Shown piece after piece: positions 63,622 through 64,000 of a DNA stretch of 64,000 bases. The notes beneath the pieces are model-generated. The model was not told the DNA's origin and ran no database searches. It worked only from the letters and a program-made list of their open reading frames with translations. This stretch comes from CAISIP01 sp965278985. GTDB taxonomy: Bacteria; Pseudomonadota; Gammaproteobacteria; Burkholderiales; Burkholderiaceae_C. Within the stretch, counting starts at the first letter, position 1; each line of letters starts with the position of its first letter. Made by a program: the position numbers and the translations under genes. The DNA is taken from contig OZ257131.1 in the NCBI GenBank assembly GCA_965278985.1, forward strand, positions 4,464,001 through 4,528,000, in the 5' to 3' direction.

Positions 63622-64000
63622 ATGCCCCCGTCTTCCTCACCCGTCGGCACCCCACCCGCCCGCTCCTTCGCCGCCATGCGGCACGCGGGTTACCGCATGC
63701 ATTTCGGCACCTACGTGCTGGCCATGATGGCCGACAACGTGGAGCATGTGATCAGCTACTGGATGATGTTCCAGAAGTTCCAGTCGCCCGCGCTGGGCGG
63801 CTTCGCGGTGGTGTCGCACTGGTTGCCGTTCCTGGTGTTCTCGGTGCCGGTGGGGGCGCTGGCCGACCGTTTCGATCCGCGCCGCATCATCCAGTGCGGC
63901 ATGCTGCTGTTCATGGTGGCCTCGCTGGGCTGGGGCTATTTCTTCGTCACCGACTCGCTGCAGATGTGGCATGCGATGGTGCTGCTGGTGATCCACGGTG
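63622..64000 (+). CDS. Major facilitator superfamily transporter, 3' end outside window
   Basis: The ATG at 63622 opens a frame that continues past the right edge (126 codons visible). The translation begins with a polar, Ser/Pro-rich tail, then hydrophobic segments: HFGTYVLAMMADNVEHVISY near residue 28, then FAVVSHWLPFLVFSVPVGAL near 63. The loop GALADRFDPRRII (about residues 80-92) is the MFS signature G-x-x-x-D-R-x-x-R-R between the second and third membrane helices. The subfamily (drug/siderophore export type is common) cannot be determined from this part. Divergent from the AraC gene, which may regulate it. Confidence 0.82.
   Translation, partial: MPPSSSPVGTPPARSFAAMRHAGYRMHFGTYVLAMMADNVEHVISYWMMFQKFQSPALGGFAVVSHWLPFLVFSVPVGALADRFDPRRIIQCGMLLFMVASLGWGYFFVTDSLQMWHAMVLLVIHG

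Overview
The window is very GC-rich DNA packed with short-spaced, often 4-nt-overlapping operons. A Bug-type tripartite tricarboxylate receptor, branched-chain and dipeptide ABC systems, many acyl-CoA enzymes and a PEP-CTERM protein point to a Burkholderiales betaproteobacterium, probably Comamonadaceae. That placement is inference from gene content. No rRNA, tRNA, CRISPR array, prophage or transposase was recognised.

Region 1 (1-23.6 kb) is a catabolic island. After the 3' end of a PEP-CTERM protein come minus-strand genes for two MaoC-like hydratase subunits, a DUF35 zinc-ribbon/OB protein and a thiolase-fold protein that lacks the C-terminal thiolase residues, preceded by an acyl-CoA ligase. 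Divergent from these, on the plus strand, are a Baeyer-Villiger monooxygenase, an SDR, a TetR regulator, hydroxyacyl-CoA dehydrogenase, acyl-CoA dehydrogenase, a second ligase, a double NTF2-like protein, enoyl-CoA hydratase, an HSL-type esterase, a five-gene branched-chain-type ABC importer, a true thiolase and two more SDRs. Together they fit uptake and breakdown of a cyclic or branched ketone or acid: oxidation to an ester or lactone, hydrolysis, CoA activation, beta-oxidation, and possibly a retro-aldol cleavage.

Region 2 (23.8-30.4 kb, minus strand) holds a sulfonate/taurine-type ABC importer with a TauD-family dioxygenase, a class C beta-lactamase-like serine hydrolase, an NTF2-like protein and a LuxR-type regulator. 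Region 3 (30.6-42.8 kb) holds a secreted VIT/vWA/DUF2135 protein with small exported partners, an FMN glutamate-synthase-like protein, a Bug receptor coupled to an alpha/beta hydrolase, and a phospholipase D-type lipoprotein.

Region 4 (42.8-64 kb) holds a Lon-domain protein with a class V aminotransferase, an asparaginase, and two peptide-type ABC importers. The first (plus strand) is followed by a palindrome-headed DUF4143 AAA ATPase and an M19 dipeptidase. The second (minus strand) is followed upstream by a class III aminotransferase and an acetylpolyamine-amidohydrolase-like enzyme, suggesting amine or acetylpolyamine use. A ParE-type toxin-antitoxin pair sits at the point where the two transporters converge. 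The right edge has an AraC regulator divergent from an MFS gene that runs off the window.

Two families of structured intergenic repeats (3.8-4.1 kb; 21.8 and 45.2 kb) and a 39-bp palindrome at 51.88 kb are the most notable non-coding features.
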